Positions 9,930 through 18,246 of a stretch of 64,000 nucleotides of DNA are shown here, piece by piece. Both the position numbers and the translations under genes were made by a program. The first letter of the stretch is position 1; each line of letters begins with the position of its first letter. The stretch is from JAQAZP01 sp032127265 (GTDB lineage Bacteria; Acidobacteriota; JAQAZP01): NCBI GenBank assembly GCA_032127265.1, contig JAQAZP010000027.1, positions 1 to 64,000 on the forward strand, read 5' to 3'. Under the pieces are notes generated by a model, which ran no database searches, was not told the DNA's origin, and saw nothing but the letters and a program-made list of their open reading frames with translations.

Positions 9930-10016
9930 TGCGAGGCGCCCGCCTGGCGGGCGATGAAGCAATCTCCTGCACGTCAACATGGGTCAGGTGGATTGCTTCG
10001 CTGCGCTCGCAATGAC
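9925..10016. repeat. REP-like palindromic element, copy 1
   Basis: Outer arms GTCATTGCGAG (9925-9935) and CTCGCAATGAC (10006-10016) are exact inverted repeats. Inner segments GAAGCAATCT and GGATTGCTTCG form a second, imperfect inverted pair. This is the dispersed GTCATTGCGAG...GAAGCAATC family seen in many bacterial genomes. A degenerate copy is at 38058-38145. Confidence 0.85.
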
Positions 10017-10132
10017 GATGGGAATTCTCCATGCCACCGCTTGTTGTTCCGGAGGTGATGATATCGAACGGCCTTTTATTTGGCAATCGGGTGGTATACC
10101 GGACTGGCACATCACTGTGATATGTTTGCGCC

Positions 10133-11017
10133 ATGATTTCCGTCATCGTTCCCAGTTACGAAGCAACGGGCACCATCGTCGCCTGCCTGGAATCGCTCCT
10201 GGCCCAGGAGACAGGTGAAGAGTTCGAGGTGCTGGTGGTCAACAGTTCCGATGACCAGACCGTGGAGCTGGTCCAGGCCCGGTTCCCCACGGTGCAGGCG
10301 TTTCAGCTGCCCGCGCGCGCCTTTGCCGGTACCGCACGGAACACCGGGGTGGAGCACTCGAAGGGCGAGCTGCTGACCTTCATCGATTCCGACTGCACTG
10401 CGCCGCCCGACTGGCTGGAGCGGATCGCGGGCCGGCACCGTGAGGGACACCAGGCCCTGGGGGGAGCCATCGTGGACGGCAGCCCCACCCTCTGCAGCCG
10501 GGCCGAATACCCCCTGGAAACCATCGAGTTCGCCCCGGGGAACGCCATGCGGGGAGTGGGTTTCGTTTCCTCGGCCAACTGCGCCTTCTCCCGCCAGGTT
10601 TTCGTCGAACAGGACGGATTCCCGGAGATCCGGGCCGGCGAGGACATGGTCTTCTGTCACCGGCTGGCGGCGGCCGGGGAGACGCTGCTCTTCGACCCCG
10701 GCATCCAGGTGTCGCATCACAATCCGGTGGGCTTCCGGGCCTTTGTCCGCAAGCAGTTGATGCATGGAGAGCACAGCTACCGGGTGCGCCGGGAGGCGGA
10801 CCTGCCCGGGTCGTTTCTCAACAACCGCCTGGCGCTTCCCTTCCTGCTGCCCTTCTTTCCCCTAATCCGGGCGGTGCGGGTGACCGGGCGGGCGCTGGCC
10901 CTCCGCAACGGCCTGGTTCGTGATATCATGATGACCTTCCCCCTCTTTTTTCTTGGCTGTCTCTGCTGGAGCGCCGGGTTTGCCAGGGGATATTTCGGCG
11001 ACCTGTTCTCGAGCTGA
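10133..11017 (+). CDS. Family 2 glycosyltransferase with C-terminal membrane helices
   Basis: GT-A fold glycosyltransferase starting directly with ISVIVPSYEA. It has a nucleotide-binding segment at about residue 35 (VLVVNSSDD), the metal-binding DxD-type motif FIDSDCTAPPDW at about 85, and an acceptor-side AGEDMVFCHRL catalytic ED region near 178. Two hydrophobic stretches at the C-terminus (about 225-290) suggest membrane association. It probably transfers a sugar from a nucleotide donor to a lipid-linked acceptor on the cytoplasmic face. The next gene of the polysaccharide cluster starts 37 bases downstream. Donor and acceptor cannot be read from the sequence. Confidence 0.9.
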   Translation: MISVIVPSYEATGTIVACLESLLAQETGEEFEVLVVNSSDDQTVELVQARFPTVQAFQLPARAFAGTARNTGVEHSKGELLTFIDSDCTAPPDWLERIAGRHREGHQALGGAIVDGSPTLCSRAEYPLETIEFAPGNAMRGVGFVSSANCAFSRQVFVEQDGFPEIRAGEDMVFCHRLAAAGETLLFDPGIQVSHHNPVGFRAFVRKQLMHGEHSYRVRREADLPGSFLNNRLALPFLLPFFPLIRAVRVTGRALALRNGLVRDIMMTFPLFFLGCLCWSAGFARGYFGDLFSS

Positions 11018-11054
11018 ACCGGTCGGTCTTGCGGATTGCGGAGCACTTTCGATC

Positions 11055-11939
11055 ATGTGGATTGGGGTCCAAGCGTACAAATTGCGGCGGCGGATCGCCG
11101 GAATCCTGCGCCGGTCGATGACCCGCCTGCGCCGGCCGTCGCTGGAGCTGAATCAAAGTGAACCGAAGGCGGGAAGGGGTTCGAAGGTCATCTGGTGCAC
11201 CCAGGTGGTGGCCAGCCGCCTCGACGAGCTGGAGATCGCCCGGGGCAATCTGGAACGGCTCCGGCCGGTGCTGGCCTGGGCCGGCCTCACCGTGGACGGC
11301 GCCGCAAGCGACCTGGAACGGTTTTCCGGGGAACACCACTGGGACGGGTTCCAGAACGTGCTCTGGCTCGGCCGCCCAAAAGTGGTGAGCCGAACCGGCT
11401 ACCCCGAGACTCATGGATACTTCAACCGGCACAGTCTCAACTACCTGCGCGGCTGGCTGAGCAACCTCGAGGTCGGCGAGGAGTGCCCTGCCGACCTCTT
11501 CTGCCACACCGACGGTGACTGGGAGATCACCATCCGCCCCGAGTCGATCAAGCCGCTGCTTCGCTTCTTCCACCGGCACCCCAAGGTGGTGGCGATTTCC
11601 CGCTCCATGGACCGCTTTATGATGGACGAGCCCGGGATGTGGCCGGACAGTGATTCGGGGGGAGCGGTCTGGTTCGGCAACGGCGTGCTTTCCTCCAACG
11701 TGATCATCTCACCCATCGACCGCTTCCGGCCCCTGCTGCTCCAGGCCTGGGAAGCCTTTCCCCGCCACCGCAGCGTGTTCCTCGAGGTGACCCTGGGCCG
11801 GCTGGCCGCGAAGAGCGGCCTGGTCGTCGCCTATCCGAATGCGGATTATTTCCGGGACCACTTCTTCATCGACCTGGTGGAGAAACGGGAGCCCTTCCCC
11901 ATGCCTGCCACGACCAGTCGGCCGACCGGACTCGGGTGA
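11055..11939 (+). CDS. Unassigned protein of polysaccharide cluster with DGDW motif
   Basis: This is a 294-residue soluble protein with a very basic N-terminus (KLRRRIAGILRRSMTRLRR). I do not recognise a named family. Visible features are a central DLFCHTDGDW segment, reminiscent of the metal-binding DxD of GT-A glycosyltransferases and closely resembling the 'HTDGDW' context seen in hypothetical proteins of such clusters, followed by SIKPLLRFFHRHP and a W/G-rich C-terminal half. The ATG at 11055 is preferred over earlier in-frame starts because those would run back into the preceding glycosyltransferase. It sits between a GT2 enzyme and the flippase and meets the flippase gene end to end, so a role in glycan assembly is inferred from context. 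Confidence 0.6.
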   Translation: MWIGVQAYKLRRRIAGILRRSMTRLRRPSLELNQSEPKAGRGSKVIWCTQVVASRLDELEIARGNLERLRPVLAWAGLTVDGAASDLERFSGEHHWDGFQNVLWLGRPKVVSRTGYPETHGYFNRHSLNYLRGWLSNLEVGEECPADLFCHTDGDWEITIRPESIKPLLRFFHRHPKVVAISRSMDRFMMDEPGMWPDSDSGGAVWFGNGVLSSNVIISPIDRFRPLLLQAWEAFPRHRSVFLEVTLGRLAAKSGLVVAYPNADYFRDHFFIDLVEKREPFPMPATTSRPTGLG

Positions 11940-11941
11940 GC

Positions 11942-13399
11942 ATGAGCACACCCCCATCCCAGCCCCAGGAGAAGAGTGACCCGATGCAGGGCCTCTGGCC
12001 CCGTTTGCTGGGCAATGCCTGGTGGCTCTTCACCGGCGCGGCGGGCCGCTCGGTGCTGGGCTTTGTGGTCTCGGTCTACCTGGCCCGGGTCCTCGGCCCC
12101 GAACAGTTCGGCCAGATGGGATATGCCCTGGCCGTGCTGGCCTATTTCATCCTCTTCACCGACGGCGGCCTGCAGACCCTGGGCACCCGCGAAGTGGCCG
12201 CCGGGAACGGGGCTTTGGCCCAACTGGCCGGCCGGGTGCTGCTGATCCGCGGCGTCCTCACCGCAGTGTCCCTGGCGGTGATCATTCCCTTTGCCCCGTA
12301 TCTCACCACGTCGGCCGGCGCGGCGCGCCTGCTGGTCATCTTCAGTTTCGCTCTGCTGCCCATGGCCGCCAACCTCTCCTGGGTCTTCCGGGGGAAAGAA
12401 CAGATGAGGATGGTCGGTTTTTCCGAGATGCTGCAGGTCGGCGCCTACCTCGCGCTCCTCGTGCTGATGGTCGGGGGGCCGGGGCAGCTCATGCTCGTCC
12501 CCGCCTTCTTTGTCGCCAGCCATTGGCTGGCCGCCCTGCTGCTGGGGGGGGGCTACCTCAGGAACTGGGGCCAGCCCCGGTTTTCCGGGTCGGCCGGCGG
12601 GTCTGCCGCCATGCTGCGTACCGCCTTTCCCCTGGTGTTGACCCTCTTTCTGCACCAGATCTACTTCAACTTCGACACCTTGATGCTGGGTTTCATGCGC
12701 GGTGAACTGGCGGTTGGTCTGTACCATGCCACCTACCGCATCATCTTTGCCGTGATTGCGGTGAACACGGTGTTGATGGAGGCGGTCTACCCCACCTTTT
12801 CCCGGCTCTTTATTGACGGCACGGCGGCCCTGCGTCGGCTGCTGGAGAAATCGCTCTCCATCTCGGTGATTCTGGCGCTGCCGGTGGGGATTGGCGGGAC
12901 GGTGCTGGCCCGGCCGCTGATCCTGGCCCTCTACGGCCCGGAGTATGAGGGGAGTATCCTGGCCCTCAAACTTCTGGTCTGGAGCGCGGTGCTCGCTTTT
13001 CTCGGCGCCAATTACGGGTATTGCCTGGTGGCCTGCGGCCGGCAGAAGATCCTCGCCTGGTCGGCGGCCGCGGGGGCGCTGGTCAACGTGTTGCTCAATC
13101 TGTGGCTCATCCCGGCCCACGGCATCTTCGGCGCCTGCCTGGCCACCGTGATCTCCCAGGCGCTGATGCTGGGCTGCGAGGGCGCGGCCTTCTTCAAACA
13201 GATCGCCCGGGCCCTGCCCTCGGCCGGCCTGACCCTCAAGGCCGTGATGGCCGGCCTGGTGATGGGACTGGCCCTGTTCCTGCTCCGGGACCGGTTCCCG
13301 GTCTGGCTGACGGTGCCGGCCGGCGCAGCGATTTACACCGGCCTCTTCTGGCTGATGGCCCGACGGGGCATCAGAGACCTCTTCGACCTTGGCCGGTGA
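11942..13399 (+). CDS. Wzx-type polysaccharide flippase (MOP superfamily)
   Basis: This polytopic protein of about 485 residues has 12-14 hydrophobic helices. Its N-terminal signature NAWWLFTGAAGRSVLGFVVSV is followed by YLARVLGPEQFGQMGYALA, characteristic of Wzx/oligosaccharide flippases. It is expected to move undecaprenyl-linked oligosaccharide across the inner membrane. A GTG at 11936 is an alternative start overlapping the upstream stop. An uninterrupted run of nine G residues at 12544-12552 encodes three glycines in mid-protein; slippage there would shift the frame. It is the fourth plus-strand or cluster gene in the glycan region. Confidence 0.92.
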   Translation: MSTPPSQPQEKSDPMQGLWPRLLGNAWWLFTGAAGRSVLGFVVSVYLARVLGPEQFGQMGYALAVLAYFILFTDGGLQTLGTREVAAGNGALAQLAGRVLLIRGVLTAVSLAVIIPFAPYLTTSAGAARLLVIFSFALLPMAANLSWVFRGKEQMRMVGFSEMLQVGAYLALLVLMVGGPGQLMLVPAFFVASHWLAALLLGGGYLRNWGQPRFSGSAGGSAAMLRTAFPLVLTLFLHQIYFNFDTLMLGFMRGELAVGLYHATYRIIFAVIAVNTVLMEAVYPTFSRLFIDGTAALRRLLEKSLSISVILALPVGIGGTVLARPLILALYGPEYEGSILALKLLVWSAVLAFLGANYGYCLVACGRQKILAWSAAAGALVNVLLNLWLIPAHGIFGACLATVISQALMLGCEGAAFFKQIARALPSAGLTLKAVMAGLVMGLALFLLRDRFPVWLTVPAGAAIYTGLFWLMARRGIRDLFDLGR

Positions 13400-13503
13400 C
13401 GCCGACCCTTACTATTCAGGCCGGCTTGAATTACAATATCCGGCGCCAAAGGGCTTGCGAAGTGTTTGCGGTCCGTAGCGGTCCGGGGGAGGGTTTGCAG
13501 GCG

Positions 13504-14313
13504 ATGGATGGCGGGGTGAAAGATCTGGACCTCAGTGTGGTGGTTCCCTGCTACAACGAGGAAGACAACCTGCGAGAACTGGTGTGCCGGACGGTACGGG
13601 CCGTGGAAGCCGAGGGGATCGGCGGTTTCGAGATTCTGCTGGTGGATGACGGAAGCACCGACGCCACCGGCACGGTGATCGGTGAGCTGGCAAACGAATT
13701 CCCGCAGGTGGTGCCGGTGAGCCACCCGGAAAACCGCGGTATCGTGGCCGGCTGGCGCAGCGGTTTCGAAATGTCCCGGGGCCGCGTGGTGCTCACCACC
13801 GACGCCGACCTGCAGTATGCCCCCGAGGACATTCCCCTGCTCTACCGCGAGTGTGATTCCAGCCCCTGGGATCTGGTGCAGGGCTGGCGCAAGAACTACC
13901 GCGAAAAGAGCTTGCTCCGCAAACTGCTCAGCACCGGTTTCAGCGGGATCCTGCGGCTGCTTTTCTTCCTGCCGCTCCATGACGTGAAGTCGGGCTTCAT
14001 CGCCTACCGCCGGGAGGTCCTGGAAGACATCCTCGACTACCGCTTTCACTATTTCTCGTTCCAGAGCCTGCCCATCGTGGCCGCCCGCTTCAAGGGTTAC
14101 TCGATCAAACAGGTGCCGATCACCTTTCACCAGCGGTTCGCCGGGGCGTCGTCCATCGAGAGCCCGATCATCTTCTCTATCCGTTCCGCTCTGGACCTGC
14201 CCAAAGCCCTGGTGGAATACCGTTTTCTCAAGCCGCGGCACAGACGCCGGAACGGACCCGATTCGGGGAATTCCGCCGGCGGCAATCCGGGCCGCGCGAT
14301 CAACAATCACTGA
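13504..14313 (+). CDS. DPM1-like family 2 glycosyltransferase (polyprenyl-phosphate sugar synthase type)
   Basis: This 269-residue GT2 enzyme has LSVVVPCYNEEDNL at the N-terminus, LLVDDGSTDAT, and the DAD metal motif in LTTDADLQYAPED. It also has a KSGFIAYRR segment typical of dolichyl/undecaprenyl-phosphate glycosyltransferases. It lacks C-terminal membrane helices, unlike DPMS type II/III enzymes. Its likely job is to make the polyprenyl-phosphate-linked sugar used by the GT39-type membrane enzymes on both sides. The frame is open upstream, but the ATG at 13504 begins just before the conserved N-terminus. The region upstream to the flippase stop (about 100 bases) shows no gene. Confidence 0.88.
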   Translation: MDGGVKDLDLSVVVPCYNEEDNLRELVCRTVRAVEAEGIGGFEILLVDDGSTDATGTVIGELANEFPQVVPVSHPENRGIVAGWRSGFEMSRGRVVLTTDADLQYAPEDIPLLYRECDSSPWDLVQGWRKNYREKSLLRKLLSTGFSGILRLLFFLPLHDVKSGFIAYRREVLEDILDYRFHYFSFQSLPIVAARFKGYSIKQVPITFHQRFAGASSIESPIIFSIRSALDLPKALVEYRFLKPRHRRRNGPDSGNSAGGNPGRAINNH

Positions 14314-14376
14314 CCTGACGTTCCACCGAGTTGGCAGATCGGTTGTAATACAGGATACCGAGGGGGAATAACGCGG

Positions 14377-16476
14377 ATGACAGCACAACAGAACCAGCAG
14401 GCCGCGGGGCCGTGGCCGGCACGGATGCGGCGGATCTGCACCGTTCTCCTGATCCTCTTCGGGTTGTACTACCTCTGGGCGCTGCTGGCCGGCACGGGCT
14501 TCTTTGTCATTGGCGGCTACGATATGGGGATCGAGAATACCGGTGATGTGTTCTGGATCTTCCTCGGCCTGCTGCTGACCCGGCTGGCCCTCGGTCACCG
14601 GGAGCTGGCCGGTTTCCTGCGCCGTACCGGACACCGGCGGGTGATCACCGTTCTGAACATCCTCTTCGGCCTGGCCGTGGCCTACTACGCGGTGGTGGCG
14701 CTGTTTCAGGGGCCCACCCTCATGCTTTTCGGGGTAGAGCTGGGGGTGCAGAAGATCTCCACCGCGTTCTGGATCCTGGCCGTGCTGGCCCTGGCCCGGC
14801 TGGCCGCGGGCTACCGTCAGCTGGGGCTGCTGCTGCGCTCACCCCGCTTCTGGCTGATGGTGCTGATCCTGCTGGTGGCCGCCGTGGCCCGGATTCACGA
14901 GATCGATTTCGGCCTGCCGCACAATGACCACCCCGACGAATCGGTGATCATCGCCAAGCCGCTGCGGATGATGAAGGAGGGCCTCCATCCCCACTATTTC
15001 GTCTACCCCTCGGTCTATTTCTATTCGGTGATGGTGACCCTGGAGACGGCCTACAACTGGCCGGTGTCCGTGGACTGGTTCCTGCCGCCCGATGTGAGTA
15101 ATGACGCGGAGAAGATCCGGCTCTATATGCTGGGCCGACTGACCACGGCGCTCTACGGCATTTTCACCGTGCTGCTGCTCTACCCGGTGGGGCGCCGGCT
15201 CTACGGCCGGGCCCGCACCGGGCTGCTGGCCGCGCTGTTCCTGGCCCTCAATGTCCAGCACATCCACAACTCGATGTATATCACCACCGACGTGCCGGTG
15301 GCCTTCTATACCATCCTCTGCTTCTATTTCGCGGTCAAGGCGTTCGACCGCGGGCGGTTCTCCCACTGGGACCTGCTGGCCGGCCTGGCCGCCGGGTTCA
15401 CCGCCTCCACCAAGTACAACGGCGCCTCGATCCTCGTGGCCCCGGCCCTGGTGGTCTTCTTTTTCTTCGTCAACGAACTGCGGGTGCCGGCGGACAAGCG
15501 CCGTATCGGTCCGGCCCTCTGGCGGCTCAGCTGGCGCTGGGTGCTGCTGTGGGTCGTCTTCTTCCTCGGCTTCGCCATCGGCACGCCCTATGCCGTGCTT
15601 GATTATAACGGGTTCACCACCGACTTCATCTGGAACATCGATCACTACTCCGAAGGGCACGCCGGCGCCATGGGCAGCGGCAACTGGTGGTTCTACATCT
15701 CCTATCTCGCCCGCTGGGGCATGGGTTTCGGCCAGTTCGGCCTGGCCCTGCTGGGCATCGGGGCGCTGCTTTGGGGGCGGCGTCAAAAGGACGTGCTCTA
15801 TCTCATTTTCCTCGGCCTCTACTTTTACGAGATCTCCTCATTCACCGTCCGTTTCACCCGCAACCTTCTGCCGGTGGTACCCCTGTTGGCCCTCTATGCC
15901 GCGGTGGGGCTGGAGCTGATCATCGGCTGGGTCGGCGGCAAGGGCGAAGTGAAGGCCGGACGGCGGCGGCTGGCCCTGGCCGCCGGTGCGCTGGTGCTTG
16001 TCGGGACGCTCTACTACCCGGTGCAGGACAGGGTGGTGGTGGAGATCAAGTCTCGCCGGCCCTATTCCGGTGCGCTGATCGCCGAGTGGATCCCGGCCAA
16101 TATCCCCGACGGCACCAAGGTGGCCATCGAGTTGTACACGCCGATCAACGAGACTGAGTGGGGGGAGCGCACCTACACCTTCCAGCGGTTCCTGCACCGC
16201 AAGCCCCCCGAGTGGTACGCCGAACGGGGGATCAAGTACCTGATCTTCAACAGCTATGCCTACCAGCGGTTCTACGATTTCCCCAAGGAGTACGGCAAGC
16301 AGATCGCCCAGTATGATCGGCTGTTCAACCACCCGCAGATGGTCCCGGTGGTGACGATCAACGAGAAGGACGATCACCGCGGCCCGGTGTACAAAGTCTA
16401 CCGGCTGGATATGGAGAAAGAAGTGGGCCCCGGCGGAGGAACTGATGGGGATGAGGACACGGTGCCCGGGGCCTGA
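14377..16476 (+). CDS. GT39/ArnT-like polytopic glycosyltransferase
   Basis: This 699-residue membrane protein has about a dozen hydrophobic helices and a short soluble C-terminus. After two N-terminal helix pairs that look like an extra membrane module (repeated G-Y-D-M-G and LFGVELG contexts), the catalytic core begins with IHEIDFGLPHNDHPDES. This is the acidic periplasmic loop expected of PMT/ArnT-family GT-C enzymes. NSMYITTDVPVAF and ASTKYNGASILVAP follow as in family members. It should transfer a sugar from a polyprenyl-phosphate donor to a periplasmic acceptor. SD-like GAGGGGG precedes the ATG. It ends 6 bases before the convergent leuD stop. Confidence 0.86.
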   Translation: MTAQQNQQAAGPWPARMRRICTVLLILFGLYYLWALLAGTGFFVIGGYDMGIENTGDVFWIFLGLLLTRLALGHRELAGFLRRTGHRRVITVLNILFGLAVAYYAVVALFQGPTLMLFGVELGVQKISTAFWILAVLALARLAAGYRQLGLLLRSPRFWLMVLILLVAAVARIHEIDFGLPHNDHPDESVIIAKPLRMMKEGLHPHYFVYPSVYFYSVMVTLETAYNWPVSVDWFLPPDVSNDAEKIRLYMLGRLTTALYGIFTVLLLYPVGRRLYGRARTGLLAALFLALNVQHIHNSMYITTDVPVAFYTILCFYFAVKAFDRGRFSHWDLLAGLAAGFTASTKYNGASILVAPALVVFFFFVNELRVPADKRRIGPALWRLSWRWVLLWVVFFLGFAIGTPYAVLDYNGFTTDFIWNIDHYSEGHAGAMGSGNWWFYISYLARWGMGFGQFGLALLGIGALLWGRRQKDVLYLIFLGLYFYEISSFTVRFTRNLLPVVPLLALYAAVGLELIIGWVGGKGEVKAGRRRLALAAGALVLVGTLYYPVQDRVVVEIKSRRPYSGALIAEWIPANIPDGTKVAIELYTPINETEWGERTYTFQRFLHRKPPEWYAERGIKYLIFNSYAYQRFYDFPKEYGKQIAQYDRLFNHPQMVPVVTINEKDDHRGPVYKVYRLDMEKEVGPGGGTDGDEDTVPGA

Positions 16477-16482
16477 CCTCAA

Positions 16483-16962
16483 TTACTTTTCCAGCTCGGC
16501 CCTGGTCCAGGGCAGCAGACCGCCGGCGTCGCGGATGGCGAGAATCTCCGGCGGCAGCCGGGGAAAGTCGAATTCCCGTCCGCCCACGGTGATCTTGCCT
16601 TCAGCCGCGTCGAGGGTCACCTCGTCGCCGGCGTTGTACGCGGCCACGGCATCGGGGCACTCCACCAGCAGCAGGCCCTGGTTGATCGACGAGCGGTAGA
16701 AGATCCTGTCAAAGCTCGAGGCCACGATGGCCTCCACCCCCACCGCCTTCAGCCCCAGGGTGGGCTGCTCCCGCGAGGAACCGCAGCCGAAGTTCTTCCC
16801 GCCGAAGACCAGGTCGCCCGGTTTCACCATTTCGGCAAAGTCCGGGTCCAGGTCTTCCAGCAGGTGGGGCCTGATTTCCTCGGCGGTGCTGCAGGTATAG
16901 GTGAACTTGCCCGGGAAGAGCATGTCGGTGTTGACGTCGTCGCCGTATCTCCAGACCTTCAT
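16483..16962 (-). CDS. leuD: LeuD-type small subunit of an isopropylmalate isomerase/aconitase-family hydro-lyase
   Basis: This 159-residue swivel-domain protein has GDDVNTDMLFPGKF at the N-terminus, DLDPDFAEMVKPGDLVFGG, and the conserved NFGCGSSREQ active-site loop. Together with the LeuC-type large subunit it forms a heterodimeric dehydratase that isomerises 2-isopropylmalate to 3-isopropylmalate or a homologous tricarboxylate. The loop after GK reads FTYTC, which does not by itself identify the substrate. It starts within the last codons of the large subunit gene (4-base overlap), so the two are translationally coupled. It is the last gene of a four-gene operon that contains a second, fused hydro-lyase. 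Confidence 0.88.
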   Translation of the reverse strand: MKVWRYGDDVNTDMLFPGKFTYTCSTAEEIRPHLLEDLDPDFAEMVKPGDLVFGGKNFGCGSSREQPTLGLKAVGVEAIVASSFDRIFYRSSINQGLLLVECPDAVAAYNAGDEVTLDAAEGKITVGGREFDFPRLPPEILAIRDAGGLLPWTRAELEK

Positions 16963-18227
16963 CGGCTCACCTCTTTGCGCGGGTCGCTGATCACGCCGTG
17001 GATCGCGGTGGCCGCCGCGGTCTGCGGGCTGGCGAGGTAGATCTCGGCCTCCTTGCTGCCCATGCGGCCCTTGAAGTTGCGGTTGGCTGTGCTGAGGCAC
17101 TTCTCGCCGGGGGCCAGGCAGCCCTGGTGGGCGCCGAGGCAGGGCCCGCAGCCCGGGGGCAGGATCGTCGCCCCGGCCCGGGAGAGGATGGCCAGCGTGC
17201 CGTTCTCCATGGCCGCCTGGTAGATTTCTCGGGAGGCGGGCAGCACCAGCAGCCGGACGCCGGGGGAGACCGCATGGCCGTCCAGAATGCCGGCCGCGGC
17301 TTCGAGGTCGCTCAGCCGGCCGTTGGTGCAGGTGCCGAGCAGCACCTGCTGGATCGCCATCCCTTCCAGTTCGGCCACGCTCTTCCTGTTGTCCACCTTG
17401 TGCGGCGCCGCGATTACCGGCTCGATGTCGCCGAGGTCGTAGGTCAGTTCGCGGCAATACGCTGCATCCTCGTCGGCCCACAGCGGTTCGTACGAGCCAT
17501 GCTCCGCGCCGATGGAGGTGAGATATTCACGGGTGACGGCATCCACCGGGAAGACGGCGATCTTGGCTCCCATCTCCACGCCCATGTTGGCGATGGTGAA
17601 TCGCTCCTCGATGGACAGCGTGCTCACCGAGCCGTGGAACTCCACCGCCCGGTAGGCCGCGCCGTCGGCGCCGATGTCGCCGATGATGGTCAGCACCAGG
17701 TCTTTGGCCGACACCGGCGGCTGAAGCCGGCCGCCCAAGGTGATGCGGATCGTCTCCGGCACCTTGAGCCAGGTTTTGCCCCGGAGATAGAGCGCCGCGG
17801 CCTCGGTGCGGTCCACACCGGTGGCGAAAACGCCCAGGGCGCCGTAGGAGCAGGTGTGGGAATCACTGCCCACGATGAGCCGGCCCGGCAGGGCGTGGCC
17901 CTTCTCCATCAGCACCTGGTGACAGACCCCGGTGCCCACATCGTAGAAGTTGGGCAGCTTGAACCGGGCGGCGAACTCCCGCGCGGTCTTGTGGTTCACC
18001 GCGTGCTTTTCGCTGGCCGCCGGGATCACGTGATCCAGGGCGATCACCGGCATCCCGGGCCGGGCCACGCCGAAGCGCTCCAGGTCGTCGACGATCTTGT
18101 CCACGATGGCCGCGGTATTGTCGTGAGTCAGCAGGTGGTCCGGTTCGATGATGACGATCTGCCCCGGCACCGCCCGGTCCAGCCCGGCTTTGCGGGCCAG
18201 GATCTTTTCCGCGAATGTCATTCCCAT
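16959..18227 (-). CDS. leuC: LeuC-type large subunit, 3-isopropylmalate dehydratase/homoaconitase family
   Basis: This 422-residue aconitase-superfamily large subunit has the cluster ligands and substrate motifs in place: SDSHTCSYGALG (about 150), GTCTNGRLSDLE (about 300, first Fe-S Cys) and GCGPCLGAHQG (about 360, the other two Cys). The length matches the archaeal/bacterial 'short' LeuC group of about 420 residues rather than the 470-residue enterobacterial type. It binds a [4Fe-4S] cluster and catalyses dehydration/rehydration of a hydroxy-acid. It lies 19 bases downstream of a fused paralogue and overlaps leuD. Whether it serves leucine synthesis or another chain-elongation step cannot be decided; no leuA is visible nearby. 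Confidence 0.88.
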   Translation of the reverse strand: MGMTFAEKILARKAGLDRAVPGQIVIIEPDHLLTHDNTAAIVDKIVDDLERFGVARPGMPVIALDHVIPAASEKHAVNHKTAREFAARFKLPNFYDVGTGVCHQVLMEKGHALPGRLIVGSDSHTCSYGALGVFATGVDRTEAAALYLRGKTWLKVPETIRITLGGRLQPPVSAKDLVLTIIGDIGADGAAYRAVEFHGSVSTLSIEERFTIANMGVEMGAKIAVFPVDAVTREYLTSIGAEHGSYEPLWADEDAAYCRELTYDLGDIEPVIAAPHKVDNRKSVAELEGMAIQQVLLGTCTNGRLSDLEAAAGILDGHAVSPGVRLLVLPASREIYQAAMENGTLAILSRAGATILPPGCGPCLGAHQGCLAPGEKCLSTANRNFKGRMGSKEAEIYLASPQTAAATAIHGVISDPRKEVSR

Positions 18228-18246
18228 TCCACTGTTCTCCAGCCCG

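Noticed and set aside
11846..13120. 424-codon minus-strand frame
   Set aside because: It is antisense to the flippase and rich in Gln/His/Gly, as expected of a complement of hydrophobic codons.
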